Assembly: GCA_038146985.1 (NCBI GenBank)
Contig: JAYQSQ010000016.1
Coordinates: 228,630 to 292,629 of the forward strand
Origin: JADHLJ01 sp038146985
GTDB taxonomy: Bacteria > Pseudomonadota > Alphaproteobacteria > Thalassobaculales > Thalassobaculaceae
DNA: 64,000 bases
Reading direction: 5' to 3'
Shown: positions 10,925-19,568 of the stretch, one piece after another
Numbering within the stretch: the first letter of the stretch is position 1
Layout of the letters: each line of letters starts with the position of its first letter
Program-made: the position numbers and the translations under genes
The notes under the pieces: model-generated
What the model saw: only the letters and a program-made list of their open reading frames with translations
What the model was told of the DNA's origin: nothing
Database searches by the model: none

Positions 10925-11392
10925 ATGGCCGGAAAAATCGAATCGCGTCTCGCGGAGCTTGGCGTGACATTGCCCGAGGCCGCGGCGCCGGCGGCGAACT
11001 ACATACCCTTTGTCGTGACCGGCAAGCTGATCATGGTTTCCGGCCAGATTCCCATGGTTGCCGGCAAGATCGAAGGGGTTGGCAAGGTCGGCCGCGACCT
11101 GTCGACCGAGCAGGCGGCCGGCATCGCCCGGATCTGCGCCCTGAACCTGATCGCCCAAGCCAAGGCGGCGTGCGGAGGCGATCTCGACAAGATCGCCCGG
11201 GTGGTCAAGCTCGGCGGCTTCGTGAACTGCGTCGATGATTACAAGGAACAGCCCGAGGTGGTGAACGGCGCCTCGAACCTGATGGTCGAGGTGTTCGGCG
11301 ACGCCGGCCGGCATTCGCGTTTCGCGGTCGGCACGAACGCCCTGCCGAGAGGGGTGGCGGTGGAGGTCGAGGGAGTCTTCGAGCTCAAATAG
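10925..11392 (+). CDS. RidA-family (YjgF/YER057c/UK114) protein
   Basis: 155-residue member of the RidA family; the best-known members deaminate reactive 2-aminoacrylate and related enamines or imines. The longer form with LGVTLPEAAAPAANYIPFV and VSGQIPMVAGKIEGVG belongs to the YjgF-like group common in proteobacteria. The C-terminus ends with RFAVGTNALPRGVAVEVEGVFEL, whose GxNxLPxGxxVE pattern is typical. The start is ATG 10925 with GAGGA at 10912-10916; GTG 10910 is in frame but has no ribosome site. It is followed after 31 bases by an acyltransferase gene on the same strand. Confidence 0.9.
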   Translation: MAGKIESRLAELGVTLPEAAAPAANYIPFVVTGKLIMVSGQIPMVAGKIEGVGKVGRDLSTEQAAGIARICALNLIAQAKAACGGDLDKIARVVKLGGFVNCVDDYKEQPEVVNGASNLMVEVFGDAGRHSRFAVGTNALPRGVAVEVEGVFELK

Positions 11393-11423
11393 CGCCGGTG
11401 CGGCGCGGAACGGATCAAGCGTC

Positions 11424-12593
11424 ATGCCAGATGGTAGTGAAAAGACGGCGACGGCGGCGGTGCGCCTCGCCAAGTCTATCAGCGATGTGCCGGTCGATCA
11501 GTGGGACGCCTGCGCGGGCCCGGCGAACCCGTTTCTGTCCCATGCGTTCCTGCTGTCGCTTGAGGAGTCCGGGTCGGTCTGCCCGCGGACGGGATGGCTG
11601 CCGCAGCATCTGCTCTATGAGGACGAACGCGGCCAGTTGCTCGGCGCGGCGCCGCTCTACCTCAAGGGGCATTCGCACGGGGAATATGTCTTCGACTGGG
11701 GATGGGCCGATGCCTATGAGCGCGCTGGTGGAAAATACTATCCCAAGCTGCTCTCGGCGGTGCCGTTCACGCCTGTAACCTGCCGCAAACTGCTGATCCG
11801 GCCGGACGCGGACCCGATCCGGACCGCCGAGATCCTGGCCGGCGGGCTGATCGGCGCGGCCGACCAGCTAGCGGTCTCCTCGCTGCACATCAATTTTCCG
11901 CCGGAGGAGGAATCCCTCCTGCTGGAGGAGATGGGGTTCATGCGGCGGCGGGCGCTGCAATACCATTGGGTCAATCGGGGCTACGAGAGCTTCGATGATT
12001 TCCTCGGCGATCTCAGTTCCCGCAAGCGCAAGGCGATCCGCAAGGAAAGACGCGAAGCGGCCGAGCATGGTGTTGAAATAAAGATGCTGACCGGCGAGGC
12101 GATCGAGCCCCGGCATTGGGATGCGTTCTATCGGTTCTACATGGATACCTCGAACCGGAAATGGGGATCGGCGTATCTGAACCGGGAGTTCTTCGCGCTG
12201 CTCGGCGAACGTCTGGCCGACCGGGTGCTGCTGGTGATGGCCGAATATGAGGGGCATCTGGTGGGCGGCGCGCTGAACCTGATCGGCGAGGATACGCTAT
12301 ATGGCCGCAACTGGGGGTGTGTCGCGGATTTCAAGTTCCTGCATTTCGAGGCCTGTTACTACCGGGCCATCGATTTCGCGATTGAACGTGGCCTCGCCAA
12401 GGTTGAGGCCGGCGCGCAGGGCCAGCACAAGATCCAGCGTGGCTATCTGCCGACCTATACCTACAGCAACCACTATATTCCGGACCCGAGCTTCGCCAAG
12501 GCGGTGAAGGAGTTTCTTGCGCGGGAAGCGCGGCACATGGCGGAAGAGAAGGAATATCTGACGGACGGGTCGCCGTTTCGCAAAGACGCGTGA
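11424..12593 (+). CDS. FemAB-like/GNAT-fold acyltransferase (DUF482 family)
   Basis: 389-residue protein of the DUF482 (FemAB_like) family, related in fold to FemABX peptidyl- and N-acyltransferases. Family features are FLSHAFLLSLEESGSV near residue 35, YLKGHSHGEYVFDWGWADAYERAG around residues 75-95, and RKRKAIRKERR near 190. Late segments are GGALNLIGEDTLYGRNWGC and EAGAQGQHKIQRGYLP. The biochemical reaction of this family is not established. It probably shares a transcript with ridA. Confidence 0.85.
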   Translation: MPDGSEKTATAAVRLAKSISDVPVDQWDACAGPANPFLSHAFLLSLEESGSVCPRTGWLPQHLLYEDERGQLLGAAPLYLKGHSHGEYVFDWGWADAYERAGGKYYPKLLSAVPFTPVTCRKLLIRPDADPIRTAEILAGGLIGAADQLAVSSLHINFPPEEESLLLEEMGFMRRRALQYHWVNRGYESFDDFLGDLSSRKRKAIRKERREAAEHGVEIKMLTGEAIEPRHWDAFYRFYMDTSNRKWGSAYLNREFFALLGERLADRVLLVMAEYEGHLVGGALNLIGEDTLYGRNWGCVADFKFLHFEACYYRAIDFAIERGLAKVEAGAQGQHKIQRGYLPTYTYSNHYIPDPSFAKAVKEFLAREARHMAEEKEYLTDGSPFRKDA

Positions 12594-12680
12594 GCGGAGC
12601 GGACTTCGAGCCCTTCACGCTAAATTGTGACAAATGCGCAACAGAATCCTCCGGATCCATGCTGCATCGCAGCATTCATC

Positions 12681-12709
12681 TTGCAATCGCTCACGACCCT
12701 CCATAAATC
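12681..12709 (+). promoter_or_regulatory. Putative sigma70 promoter for the 61-residue gene
   Basis: TTGCAA at 12681-12686 and TAAATC at 12704-12709 are separated by 17 bases, about 75 bases before the ATG at 12784. A short perfect stem ATGCTGC-ATC-GCAGCAT (12659-12675) lies just before it. The match to consensus is moderate. Confidence 0.4.
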
Positions 12710-12783
12710 CTAGGTAACCGTCCGACCCGCGATCATTGATCAAGGCGGGGGACACAGAAACCGATTCGATAGGGGAGACCCAA

Positions 12784-12969
12784 ATGCTGAACGCATATTG
12801 CCTTACCGCGCGCGAGGCCGCTGAGATGGCCGGCCTGGAGCCGGAGGAGATGTTGCGGATCGCCAAGAACCATCCGAGCGTCGCGGTCAATGTCGACGGC
12901 GCGTGGCGTGTTGACCCGCAGGCGCTCGCGACGCTGCGGCGTGACGCCGTTCTGCCTGACGCCGCCTGA
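12784..12969 (+). CDS. Small protein with possible excisionase/MerR-like helix-turn-helix
   Basis: 61-residue protein beginning MLNAYCLTAREAAEMAG, preceded by AGGGGAG at 12770-12776. The pattern LTAREAAEMAGLEPEEML, then VDGAWRVDPQALATL, looks like the winged-helix fold of excisionase or HTH_17 proteins (helix, turn, recognition helix, wing, then a second helix). Function unknown; it could be a small regulator. It has its own promoter-like sequence and a very strong terminator directly after it, which supports it being a real monocistronic gene. No IS or prophage gene is close. Confidence 0.65.
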   Translation: MLNAYCLTAREAAEMAGLEPEEMLRIAKNHPSVAVNVDGAWRVDPQALATLRRDAVLPDAA

Positions 12970-12991
12970 AACCAGACTTCGTTCGACATGG

Positions 12992-13021
12992 AAAAGCCCG
13001 CTCGGGTCCGAGCGGGCTTTT
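12992..13021. terminator. Bidirectional intrinsic terminator
   Basis: AAAAGCCCGCTCGG (12992-13005) and CCGAGCGGGCTTTT (13008-13021) are a perfect 14-base inverted repeat with A- and T-runs at the ends. It lies between the convergent 61-residue gene and clpA, whose stop is at 13063, and can serve both. Confidence 0.92.
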
Positions 13022-13062
13022 CGCTTGTTGGGTGTCCGTGACGCTGGGGCCAGCCCGAACGC

Positions 13063-15393
13063 TCAGACCAGTTCCGCACTTCGAGCCGCCGCGGCCGGCG
13101 CCGCCTTTCGACGACGGGGTTTGCGCGGCCTGGCTGGCTTTGCCTTTCCTCGGTCCTGTATTTTGAAGGTCAGCTTGCCGTCCTTCAAACCGATCTTGAC
13201 CAGGCTGCCCTTGACCAGAGCGCCGAACAGCAGCTCCTCGGCGAGCGGTTTCTTGATGCTCCTGGATCATCCGAGCCAGCGGCCGGGCGCCGTAATGCTT
13301 GTCGTAACCCTTCTCGCCGATCCAATTCTGCGCAGCATCGCTCAACTCGATGGTGACGTTCCGGTCTTCAAGCTGCGCCTCAGCTGGATGATGAACTTCT
13401 CGACGACCCGCGCGATGATCTCCGGTGACAGGCCGGCGAAGGGGATGATCGCATCCAGCCGGTTGCGGAATTCCGGCGTGAACATCCGGTTGATCGCCTC
13501 GGTGTCGTCGCCGACCCGTTCGGAGCGGCCGAATCCGATAGCTTCCTTTGGCCAGATCGGCCGCGCCCGCGTTGGTCGTCATGATCAGAATGACGTTGCG
13601 GAAATCCACCGACTTGCCGTTGTGATCAGTCAGCTTGCCGTGATCCATAATCTGCAGGAGCACGTTGAACAGGTCCGGATGTGCCTTTCGATCTCGTCCA
13701 GCAGAAGCACGCAATGCGGATGCTGGTCGATGGCATCGGTCAGAGGCCGCCCTGGTCGAAACCGACATAGCCCGGAGGCGCGCCGATCAGCCGTGAAACG
13801 CTATGCTGTTCCATGTATTCCGACATGTCGAAACGGGTGAGTTCGACGCCGAGTACGGCGGCAAGCTGCCGGGCGACCTCGGTCTTGCCGACACCCGTCG
13901 GACCGAGAACAGATAATTTCCGATCGGCTTTCCGGCTCGCGCAGCCCGGCCCTGGAGAGCTTGATCGCGCTGGACAGGGCCTCGATCGCCTTGTCCTGGC
14001 CGAACACGACGCGTTTCAGATCGCGTTCCAGATTGAGCAAAACCGTCTTGTCGTCCGTCGAGACGCTTTTCGGGGATGCGCGCGATCTTGGCCACGATCT
14101 CCTCGACATCGGCGACGGTCACGGTCTTCTTGCGGCGCGACGGCGGCACAGCATCTGCGCGGCACCGACCTCGTCGATCACATCGATCGCCTTGTCTGGC
14201 AGCTTGCGGTCACCGATATATTTGGCCGACAGTTCGACCGCCGTCTTGATCGCCTGGAGCGTGTAGCGGACCTTGTGGTGCTCTTCGTAATAGGGCTTCA
14301 GGCCCTTCAAGATCTTGATCGTGTCCTCTACCGACGGCTCGTTCACATCAATCTTCTGGAACCGGCGCACCAGGGCGCGATCTTTCTCGAAATAGCTGCG
14401 GTATTCCTTGTAGGTCGTGGAGCCGATGCATTTCAGCCCGCCGGACTGAAGCGCCGGCTTCAGCAGGTTGGAGGCATCCATGGCCCCGCCGGATGTGGCG
14501 CCAGCGCCGATCACCGTGTGGATCTCGTCGATGAACAGAACGGCGTCGGGCATGCTCTCCAGTTCGGACATCACCGCTTTCAGGCGCTCCTCGAAATCGC
14601 CGCGGTAGCGCGTCCCGGCCAGCAGGGCGCCCATATCCAATGAATAGATCACTGCCTTCAGCAGGACTTCCGGCACGTTGCCGTCAACGATCCGCTTGGC
14701 GAGACCCTCGGCGATCGCGGTCTTGCCGACGCCGGGATCCCCGACATAGAGCGGATTGTTCTTGGTCCGCCGGCACAGGATCTGGATCGTCCGCTCAACC
14801 TCGAACTCGCGTCCGATCAGGGGGTCGATCTTGCCGTCGGCGGCCTTCTTGTTCAGATCCACGCAATAGGCGTCAAGCGCCTCGTGGCCGCTCTTGTTGA
14901 CACTTTCGGACTTTGCGTCGTCGTCGCTGCCGTCCACGCGCCTCGGCTCCGACTGGCCGTGTACCTTTGCAATCCCGTGCGAGATGTAGTTGACGGCATC
15001 GAACCGCGACATCTCCTGTTCCTGAAGGAAATATACCGCGTGGCTTTCACGCTCGGAAAAAAGCGCGACCAGGACATTGGCGCCGGTAACCTCGGCCCGC
15101 CCGGACGATTGCACGTGAATGACCGCACGCTGCACCACGCGCTGGAAGCCGGCCGTGGGCTTGGCTTCCTCGTGATGGTCGCTGACCAGGTTCGAGAGTT
15201 CGTTGTCGATATAGGCGCGTAACTCGTCGCGCAGCCGCCCGACCTCCACGCCGCAGGCCCGCAGCACCGCGACCGCGTCCTGGTCCTCGGTCATGGAATA
15301 GAGCAGATGCTCAAGCGTGGCGTATTCGTGGCGCCGCTCGTTGGCGTAATCCAACGCCCGGTGCAAACCTTCCTCGAGGTTCTTTGAAAGCAT
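13063..15393 (-). pseudogene. clpA: ATP-dependent Clp protease ATP-binding subunit ClpA, multiple frameshifts
   Basis: AAA+ unfoldase that feeds substrates, including N-degron proteins delivered by ClpS, into ClpP. Restored length is about 776 residues, the family norm. The first 410 codons (from ATG 15393) are intact: Clp-N repeats, the first Walker A GDPGVGKTAIAEG, FIDEIHTVIGAG. From about 14150 to 13257 the frame breaks around nine times (near 14150, 14067, 13943, 13908, 13744, 13688, 13545, 13381, 13257), nearly all one- or two-base losses. Between breaks the sequence is perfectly conserved (DKTVLLNLERDLKRVVFGQD, KIGLKDGKLTFKIQDRG) and the natural stop follows a basic and alanine-rich tail. 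This pattern suggests poor base calling, not decay. Confidence 0.88.
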
Positions 15394-15397
15394 GGGC

Positions 15398-15749
15398 CTA
15401 CGCCTTTTCCACGGTGCATTGCAGGGGGTGCTGGTGCTGGCGCGCGAAGTCCATGACCTGGGTCACCTTGGTTTCCGCGACCTCGTAGGTGAATGTCCTG
15501 CACACCCCGACACCGCGCTGGTGGACATGCAGCATGATCTTCGTCGCTTCTTCCCGGTTCTTCGAAAAATCTCTCCAGGACGTGCACCACGAATTCCATC
15601 GGCGTGTAGTCGTCATTCAGCATGATAACCTTGTACATCGACGGCTTTTTGGTCTTCATCTTCGGTTTGATGACGACGCCGGTATTACCGCGGTTACCGC
15701 CGCCGACATCGCGGTCATCGCCGCTCATGATTGTCTTCGTGCGGATCAC
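15398..15749 (-). pseudogene. clpS: ATP-dependent Clp protease adaptor ClpS, one frameshift
   Basis: Adaptor that binds N-terminal degron residues and hands substrates to ClpA. The N-terminal half has KPSMYKVIMLNDDYTPMEFV with the degron-pocket residues, and the C-terminal half HVHQRGVGVC and YEVAETKVTQVMDFAR. The two halves are in different frames; the break is near 15570-15577, at the TTTTTC/GAAGAA junction of the LERFF-KNREEA segment. The start is GTG 15749 with AAGGA six bases upstream; ATG 15728 is an alternative. It is four bases upstream of clpA, the usual clpS-clpA order. The break probably belongs to the same error-rich block as clpA. Confidence 0.88.
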
Positions 15750-15790
15750 GCTTTGTCCTTCTTCATGATTTGGTGGGCCGTCATCGGCTA

Positions 15791-15819
15791 ATCATATGAG
15801 ACTTTCATGCGACTATTAA
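15791..15819 (-). promoter_or_regulatory. Putative promoter of clpSA
   Basis: On the minus strand TTAATA (15819-15814) and TATGAT (15796-15791) are 17 bases apart, about 40 bases upstream of the clpS GTG. The -10 is good, the -35 weak. Confidence 0.35.
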
Positions 15820-15889
15820 AGCCCCTATACGCGACAATCTAACCATGCCGTGGCGCGGCGGGGCCAGATCAAATCGGGGCCTTGAACGC

Positions 15890-15920
15890 AAAAAGGCCCG
15901 GCCGAAGGATCGGCCGGGCC
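15890..15920 (-). terminator. Intrinsic terminator of the phasin gene
   Basis: Reading the minus strand, GGCCCGGCCGA (15920-15910), loop TCCT, TCGGCCGGGCC (15905-15895), then five T (15894-15890). It sits 20 bases after the phasin stop. Confidence 0.88.
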
Positions 15921-15940
15921 TGTCGCTGGACGCGGATTGG

Positions 15941-16492
15941 TTACGCGGCGTGCGCGCCGAACTTGTCGAAGGCCTTGCGGGCGTGGTCCTGGATCGGAGC
16001 CAGGCTTTCGGTCGCGGTCTTGAAGGACAGCTCGGTCAGCTTGGCGCCTTCGGAGACCATGGTGTCGAAGGCCGCGCGGGTGATCTCGTTGCGCAGGTCA
16101 AAGGCCTCGTTCACCGACTTGCAGGCCATCAGGGTCTTGCCGTTCTCGACCGAGGTCTCCATGGACTTGCGGGCAAAAGCCGCGACTTCGGCGCCCAGCC
16201 GTTCGGTCCCTTGGGTAAAGGCTTCGAAGGCCGTCGCATAGGCATCGAAGGTCGCCATGCCGAAGGTCGTGAGGTGATCCTGGCCGGGGAACATGGTCTT
16301 GCTCGCGGTTTCGAGCTGTTCGCGGGCGATCTTCATGGACTTCTTGGCGTCGATCGTGCCGATCACCTTCTGGCCGGCTTCCATGACCTTCTCGCTGGCC
16401 TTGAACACCTGCTCAACGGTTTCCTGGCCCATCGCGATGGCGGCGTCGAATTCCGGCGCCTGGGTGCCTTCAGTGGTCTTCTTGGTAGGCAT
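15941..16492 (-). CDS. Phasin family protein
   Basis: 183-residue amphipathic helical protein that coats polyhydroxyalkanoate granules. The phasin domain covers most of the chain (MGQETVEQVFKASEKVMEAG, then the FGMATFDAYATAFEAF and FDLRNEITRAAFDTMVSEGAKL segments). It is rich in Ala, Lys and Glu, with no signal peptide. I start it at ATG 16492 (MPTKKTTEG), which has AGGAG eight bases upstream; longer in-frame openings reach 16651 but read through promoter-like DNA. It stands alone with its own promoter and terminator. No PHA synthase gene is in this window. Confidence 0.92.
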   Translation of the reverse strand: MPTKKTTEGTQAPEFDAAIAMGQETVEQVFKASEKVMEAGQKVIGTIDAKKSMKIAREQLETASKTMFPGQDHLTTFGMATFDAYATAFEAFTQGTERLGAEVAAFARKSMETSVENGKTLMACKSVNEAFDLRNEITRAAFDTMVSEGAKLTELSFKTATESLAPIQDHARKAFDKFGAHAA

Positions 16493-16599
16493 GCTCTTGC
16501 TCCTGGTTGCCAGCGTCGCGTTGCCGGTCATCCGGTCCGCCGACGCGCGAGTAAGTACGGGCTGCCTCGTCTGTTTTTGTTGTGTTGCAGCATAGCGTA

Positions 16600-16627
16600 A
16601 AGATAAGAGGAAAACCTTGGAGGTCAA
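16600..16627 (-). promoter_or_regulatory. Putative sigma70 promoter of the phasin gene
   Basis: On the minus strand TTGACC (16627-16622), 16-base spacer, TATCTT (16605-16600). Transcription would start near 16593, leaving a leader of about 100 bases. The flanking DNA (16570-16650) is rich in TGC/GCA pairs and A-runs, and could carry sites for a PHA regulator. Confidence 0.6.
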
Positions 16628-16799
16628 GATGTTTTTTGTTGCGATGCACAAAAAAATTTTCGCTTTTGCGAAATAAACCTATCCAATTTTTCGGAACCCT
16701 TATCTATCATTCTTTACAGAGGGTTATAGACAGAACTTGAGATGTCGGCTAACATCAGGGCTGTATCCTATGGGGACAAGGACCGCCAGGAGAGCAAAA

Positions 16800-18176
16800 T
16801 TGATCACTGGGGCGTTTGGGAAACGGGGGATCGGCAAGCGGCGGAACACCATCGCCGGTGTCGTGTTCTCCACACTGGTCACATTGCTCATCGTCGGCGC
16901 CGTTTCTTTCAATGCGACGCCCGCGGCCGCACGCTATGCGTCGCTTGTCGTGGATGGCGACAGTGGAATGGAACTTTATTCCAGAAACGCCGACACGGAG
17001 AGATATCCCGCCTCGCTGACGAAGATCATGACGCTATACATGACCTTTGATGCCTTGCAGAGCGGCAAATGGACTCTCGAGACCCGGCTCAAGGTTTCCC
17101 AGCGGGCCTCCCGTCAGCCCCAGACCAGACTTGGTTTGAAGCCGGGCCAGACGATCACGGTGCAACAGGCGATCCTCGCTCTGATTACGCGGTCCGCCAA
17201 TGACGTGGCCACGGTCATCGGAGAAAATCTGGCCGGCACGGAATTGCGGTTTGCGGAGAAAATGACGCGGCGGGCAAAGGCGCTGGGTATGATCCGGACG
17301 ACCTTCAGGAACGCATCCGGACTTCCGAACAAGGGCCAGGTGAGCACCGCCCGAGACATGGTCACCTTGGCCCAGGCGATTCGCCGGGATTTTCCCCGAT
17401 ACTACCCGTTGTTCCGGACCCAGGAGTTCCGTTTTAACGGCCGGGTCTTTAAGAACCACAACACGCTGCTCGGCCGCTACAATGGTACCGAGGGGATCAA
17501 GACCGGCTACACCAATGCCTCCGGCTACAATCTCGTCGCGTCGGTGAACCGTGACGGCAAGAAGCTGATAGGCGTGGTTTTCGGTGGAAAAACCAGCACT
17601 CAGCGGGACCGGCATATGATCCGGCTTCTCGACCGGGGCTTCGCCAAGATGACCGCGATCGCACAGTTGCCGACGCCGCCCCTGCCGCTCCCTAAACCGA
17701 GCGAGGAGACGGTTCAGGTGGCCGGCGCGGAGACGCCTACCGGTGTTGCGCGGGATCAGGCCGCCGGCGAACACGCAGACACTCTTGCGTTCGGCGGGCA
17801 GTATTCGTCGGCCGAACCGCGCGCTGCAAAACAAGGGCGGATCACCGACAAGGCCAAATCCTCGGATTTTGAACCGCGGCAGCCGGAAGCCGTGCTACCG
17901 CGCCATTGGGGCATCCAGGTTGGTGCTTATTCGAGCGATGGCCCGGCGCGCGCCATCATCGTCACCGCCCGGGACCATCTCGGGCCGTCGCTCGGCCACG
18001 GACGCGAAAGGGTGGAGCGGGTCCATCGCCGGCACGGTACGATCTACCGGGCGAGAATCATGGGATTGCGCGAGGCCGAGGCGCGGGATGCCTGCGCCGT
18101 GCTGGTGACCAAGCATCTGCCCTGCGTGCCGGTTCCGGGTGACGTTACGGTCGCCTCGGCGGCGGAAGAAAACTGA
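16800..18176 (+). CDS. D-alanyl-D-alanine carboxypeptidase with C-terminal SPOR domain
   Basis: Periplasmic penicillin-binding protein of the PBP5/DacF type that trims the terminal D-Ala from peptidoglycan stem peptides. From TTG 16800 it has a signal peptide (KRGIGKRR, then a hydrophobic stretch and ATPAAA). The serine peptidase motifs are S72-L-T-K75, S132-A-N134 and K234-T-G236. After a proline-rich linker, the last 85 residues form a SPOR-like peptidoglycan-binding domain (WGIQVGAYSS and YRARIMGLREAEARDACAVL). AGGAG at 16788-16792 sits seven bases before TTG 16800, which decides the start; ATG 16770 is in frame but has no ribosome site. It converges with the pgm gene six bases away. Confidence 0.9.
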   Translation: MITGAFGKRGIGKRRNTIAGVVFSTLVTLLIVGAVSFNATPAAARYASLVVDGDSGMELYSRNADTERYPASLTKIMTLYMTFDALQSGKWTLETRLKVSQRASRQPQTRLGLKPGQTITVQQAILALITRSANDVATVIGENLAGTELRFAEKMTRRAKALGMIRTTFRNASGLPNKGQVSTARDMVTLAQAIRRDFPRYYPLFRTQEFRFNGRVFKNHNTLLGRYNGTEGIKTGYTNASGYNLVASVNRDGKKLIGVVFGGKTSTQRDRHMIRLLDRGFAKMTAIAQLPTPPLPLPKPSEETVQVAGAETPTGVARDQAAGEHADTLAFGGQYSSAEPRAAKQGRITDKAKSSDFEPRQPEAVLPRHWGIQVGAYSSDGPARAIIVTARDHLGPSLGHGRERVERVHRRHGTIYRARIMGLREAEARDACAVLVTKHLPCVPVPGDVTVASAAEEN

Positions 18177-18182
18177 TTTGGT

Positions 18183-19568
18183 TTAGAACCGAGGCGGTTC
18201 CAGGCCGACCGCGCGCAACGCTTCAGCAAGGTCGCCCTTGAGGGCGGCGAGACCTGCCTCCGTGTCGGACTCGCACCGGGCGACCAGCACATCCTGCGTG
18301 TTGGAGGCACGAAGCAGCCACCATCCGTTCTCGTTCTTTACCCGCACCCCGTCGACCGTTGCGACCTCGAGACCGGGGCGGCCCGCGAGCCAGCGCTTCA
18401 CGTCCTCGACGGCGCTGAATTTCCGTTCTTCAGAGCACGGTAACCGCAGCTCCGGCGTGTTCACCGGCTGCGGCAGGCGATCGCGAATCACGGAGAGCGG
18501 TTCCGCGCGCCGGCTCAGGGTTTCGATCAGCCGGACCGCCGCGTAGAGCGCATCGTCAAAGCCGTAGTACCGGTCCTTGAAAAAGATGTGACCGCTCATT
18601 TCTCCCGCAAGTGGAGCGCCGGTCTCCGCCATGCGGGTCTTGATCAGGGAATGCCCGGTCCGCCACATCTCCGGCGTCCCGCCGAGTTCGGCAATACGGT
18701 CGAACAGCACCTGGCTGGCCTTGACGTCGGCGATGATTGTCGCGCCGGGGCGCTCGGCCAGCACATCCTCGGCCCAGATGGCGAGCAATTGGTCACCCCA
18801 CAGGATACGGCCCTGATCATCGACCACGCCGATCCGGTCTCCATCGCCGTCGAAAGCGATGCCGAGGTCGGCCTTGGAGCGCCGGACGGTTTCGATCAGG
18901 GTTTCCAAGTTTTTCGCGACCGTTGGATCCGGGTGGTGGTTCGGAAAATCGCCGTCGACCTCGGGAAACAGGATCTGGTGCGTGCCGGGAAGGCGCGCGC
19001 ACAGGGCTTCGGTCGCCGGTCCGGCCGCGCCGTTGCCGCAGTCCCAGACCACCGAGAGCGGACGCTGGGTCCGATTATCCTTCACCAACCGGGCGACATA
19101 GGCATCCGCGATATCCGCGTCGACAAGTTTACCGGTGCCGCGCGCGAAACCGCCCTCGGCGGCAAGCGGGCCGAGAGCCTGAATATCGACGCCAAAGAAG
19201 GGACCGGTGCCGAGCATCATCTTGAAGCCGTTGTAGTTGGGCGGATTGTGCGAACCGGTCACCATCACGCCGCCGCCCGTGCCGAGATGGTGGACGGCGA
19301 AATACAGTCCCGGGGTCGCGCAGCCGCCGACCCGGTGCACCGTAAGGCCGGTCGATGCAAGACCTTCGGCGAGCGCCTGCTCCATCGCCGGTGAACTGTG
19401 CCGGCCGTCGCGGCCCGTCACAACGCTGGTTCCGCCTTTCTCGACGATCCGGGTGCCGAACGCGCGACCGATCGCGCGGGCATCGGTCTCGAACAGGGTG
19501 TCGTCGATCACCCCGCGGATGTCGTATTCGCGCAGCAGGGTGGGATGGAAAGCGTGCGCGTCACTCAT
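18183..19568 (-). CDS. Phosphomannomutase/phosphoglucomutase
   Basis: 461-residue alpha-D-phosphohexomutase (AlgC/ManB type) interconverting hexose 6- and 1-phosphates. Visible motifs are the phosphoserine loop TGSHNPPNYNGF (Ser106), the magnesium loop FDGDGDRIGVVD (Asp240, 242, 244), the sugar-binding GEMSGHIFF, and the phosphate-binding RASNTQDVLV near the C-terminus. It is the last gene of galU-ugd-pgm and its start overlaps the ugd stop by four bases. In this setting it most likely supplies glucose-1-phosphate to GalU, and possibly mannose-1-phosphate for other glycans. Confidence 0.93.
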   Translation of the reverse strand: MSDAHAFHPTLLREYDIRGVIDDTLFETDARAIGRAFGTRIVEKGGTSVVTGRDGRHSSPAMEQALAEGLASTGLTVHRVGGCATPGLYFAVHHLGTGGGVMVTGSHNPPNYNGFKMMLGTGPFFGVDIQALGPLAAEGGFARGTGKLVDADIADAYVARLVKDNRTQRPLSVVWDCGNGAAGPATEALCARLPGTHQILFPEVDGDFPNHHPDPTVAKNLETLIETVRRSKADLGIAFDGDGDRIGVVDDQGRILWGDQLLAIWAEDVLAERPGATIIADVKASQVLFDRIAELGGTPEMWRTGHSLIKTRMAETGAPLAGEMSGHIFFKDRYYGFDDALYAAVRLIETLSRRAEPLSVIRDRLPQPVNTPELRLPCSEERKFSAVEDVKRWLAGRPGLEVATVDGVRVKNENGWWLLRASNTQDVLVARCESDTEAGLAALKGDLAEALRAVGLEPPRF

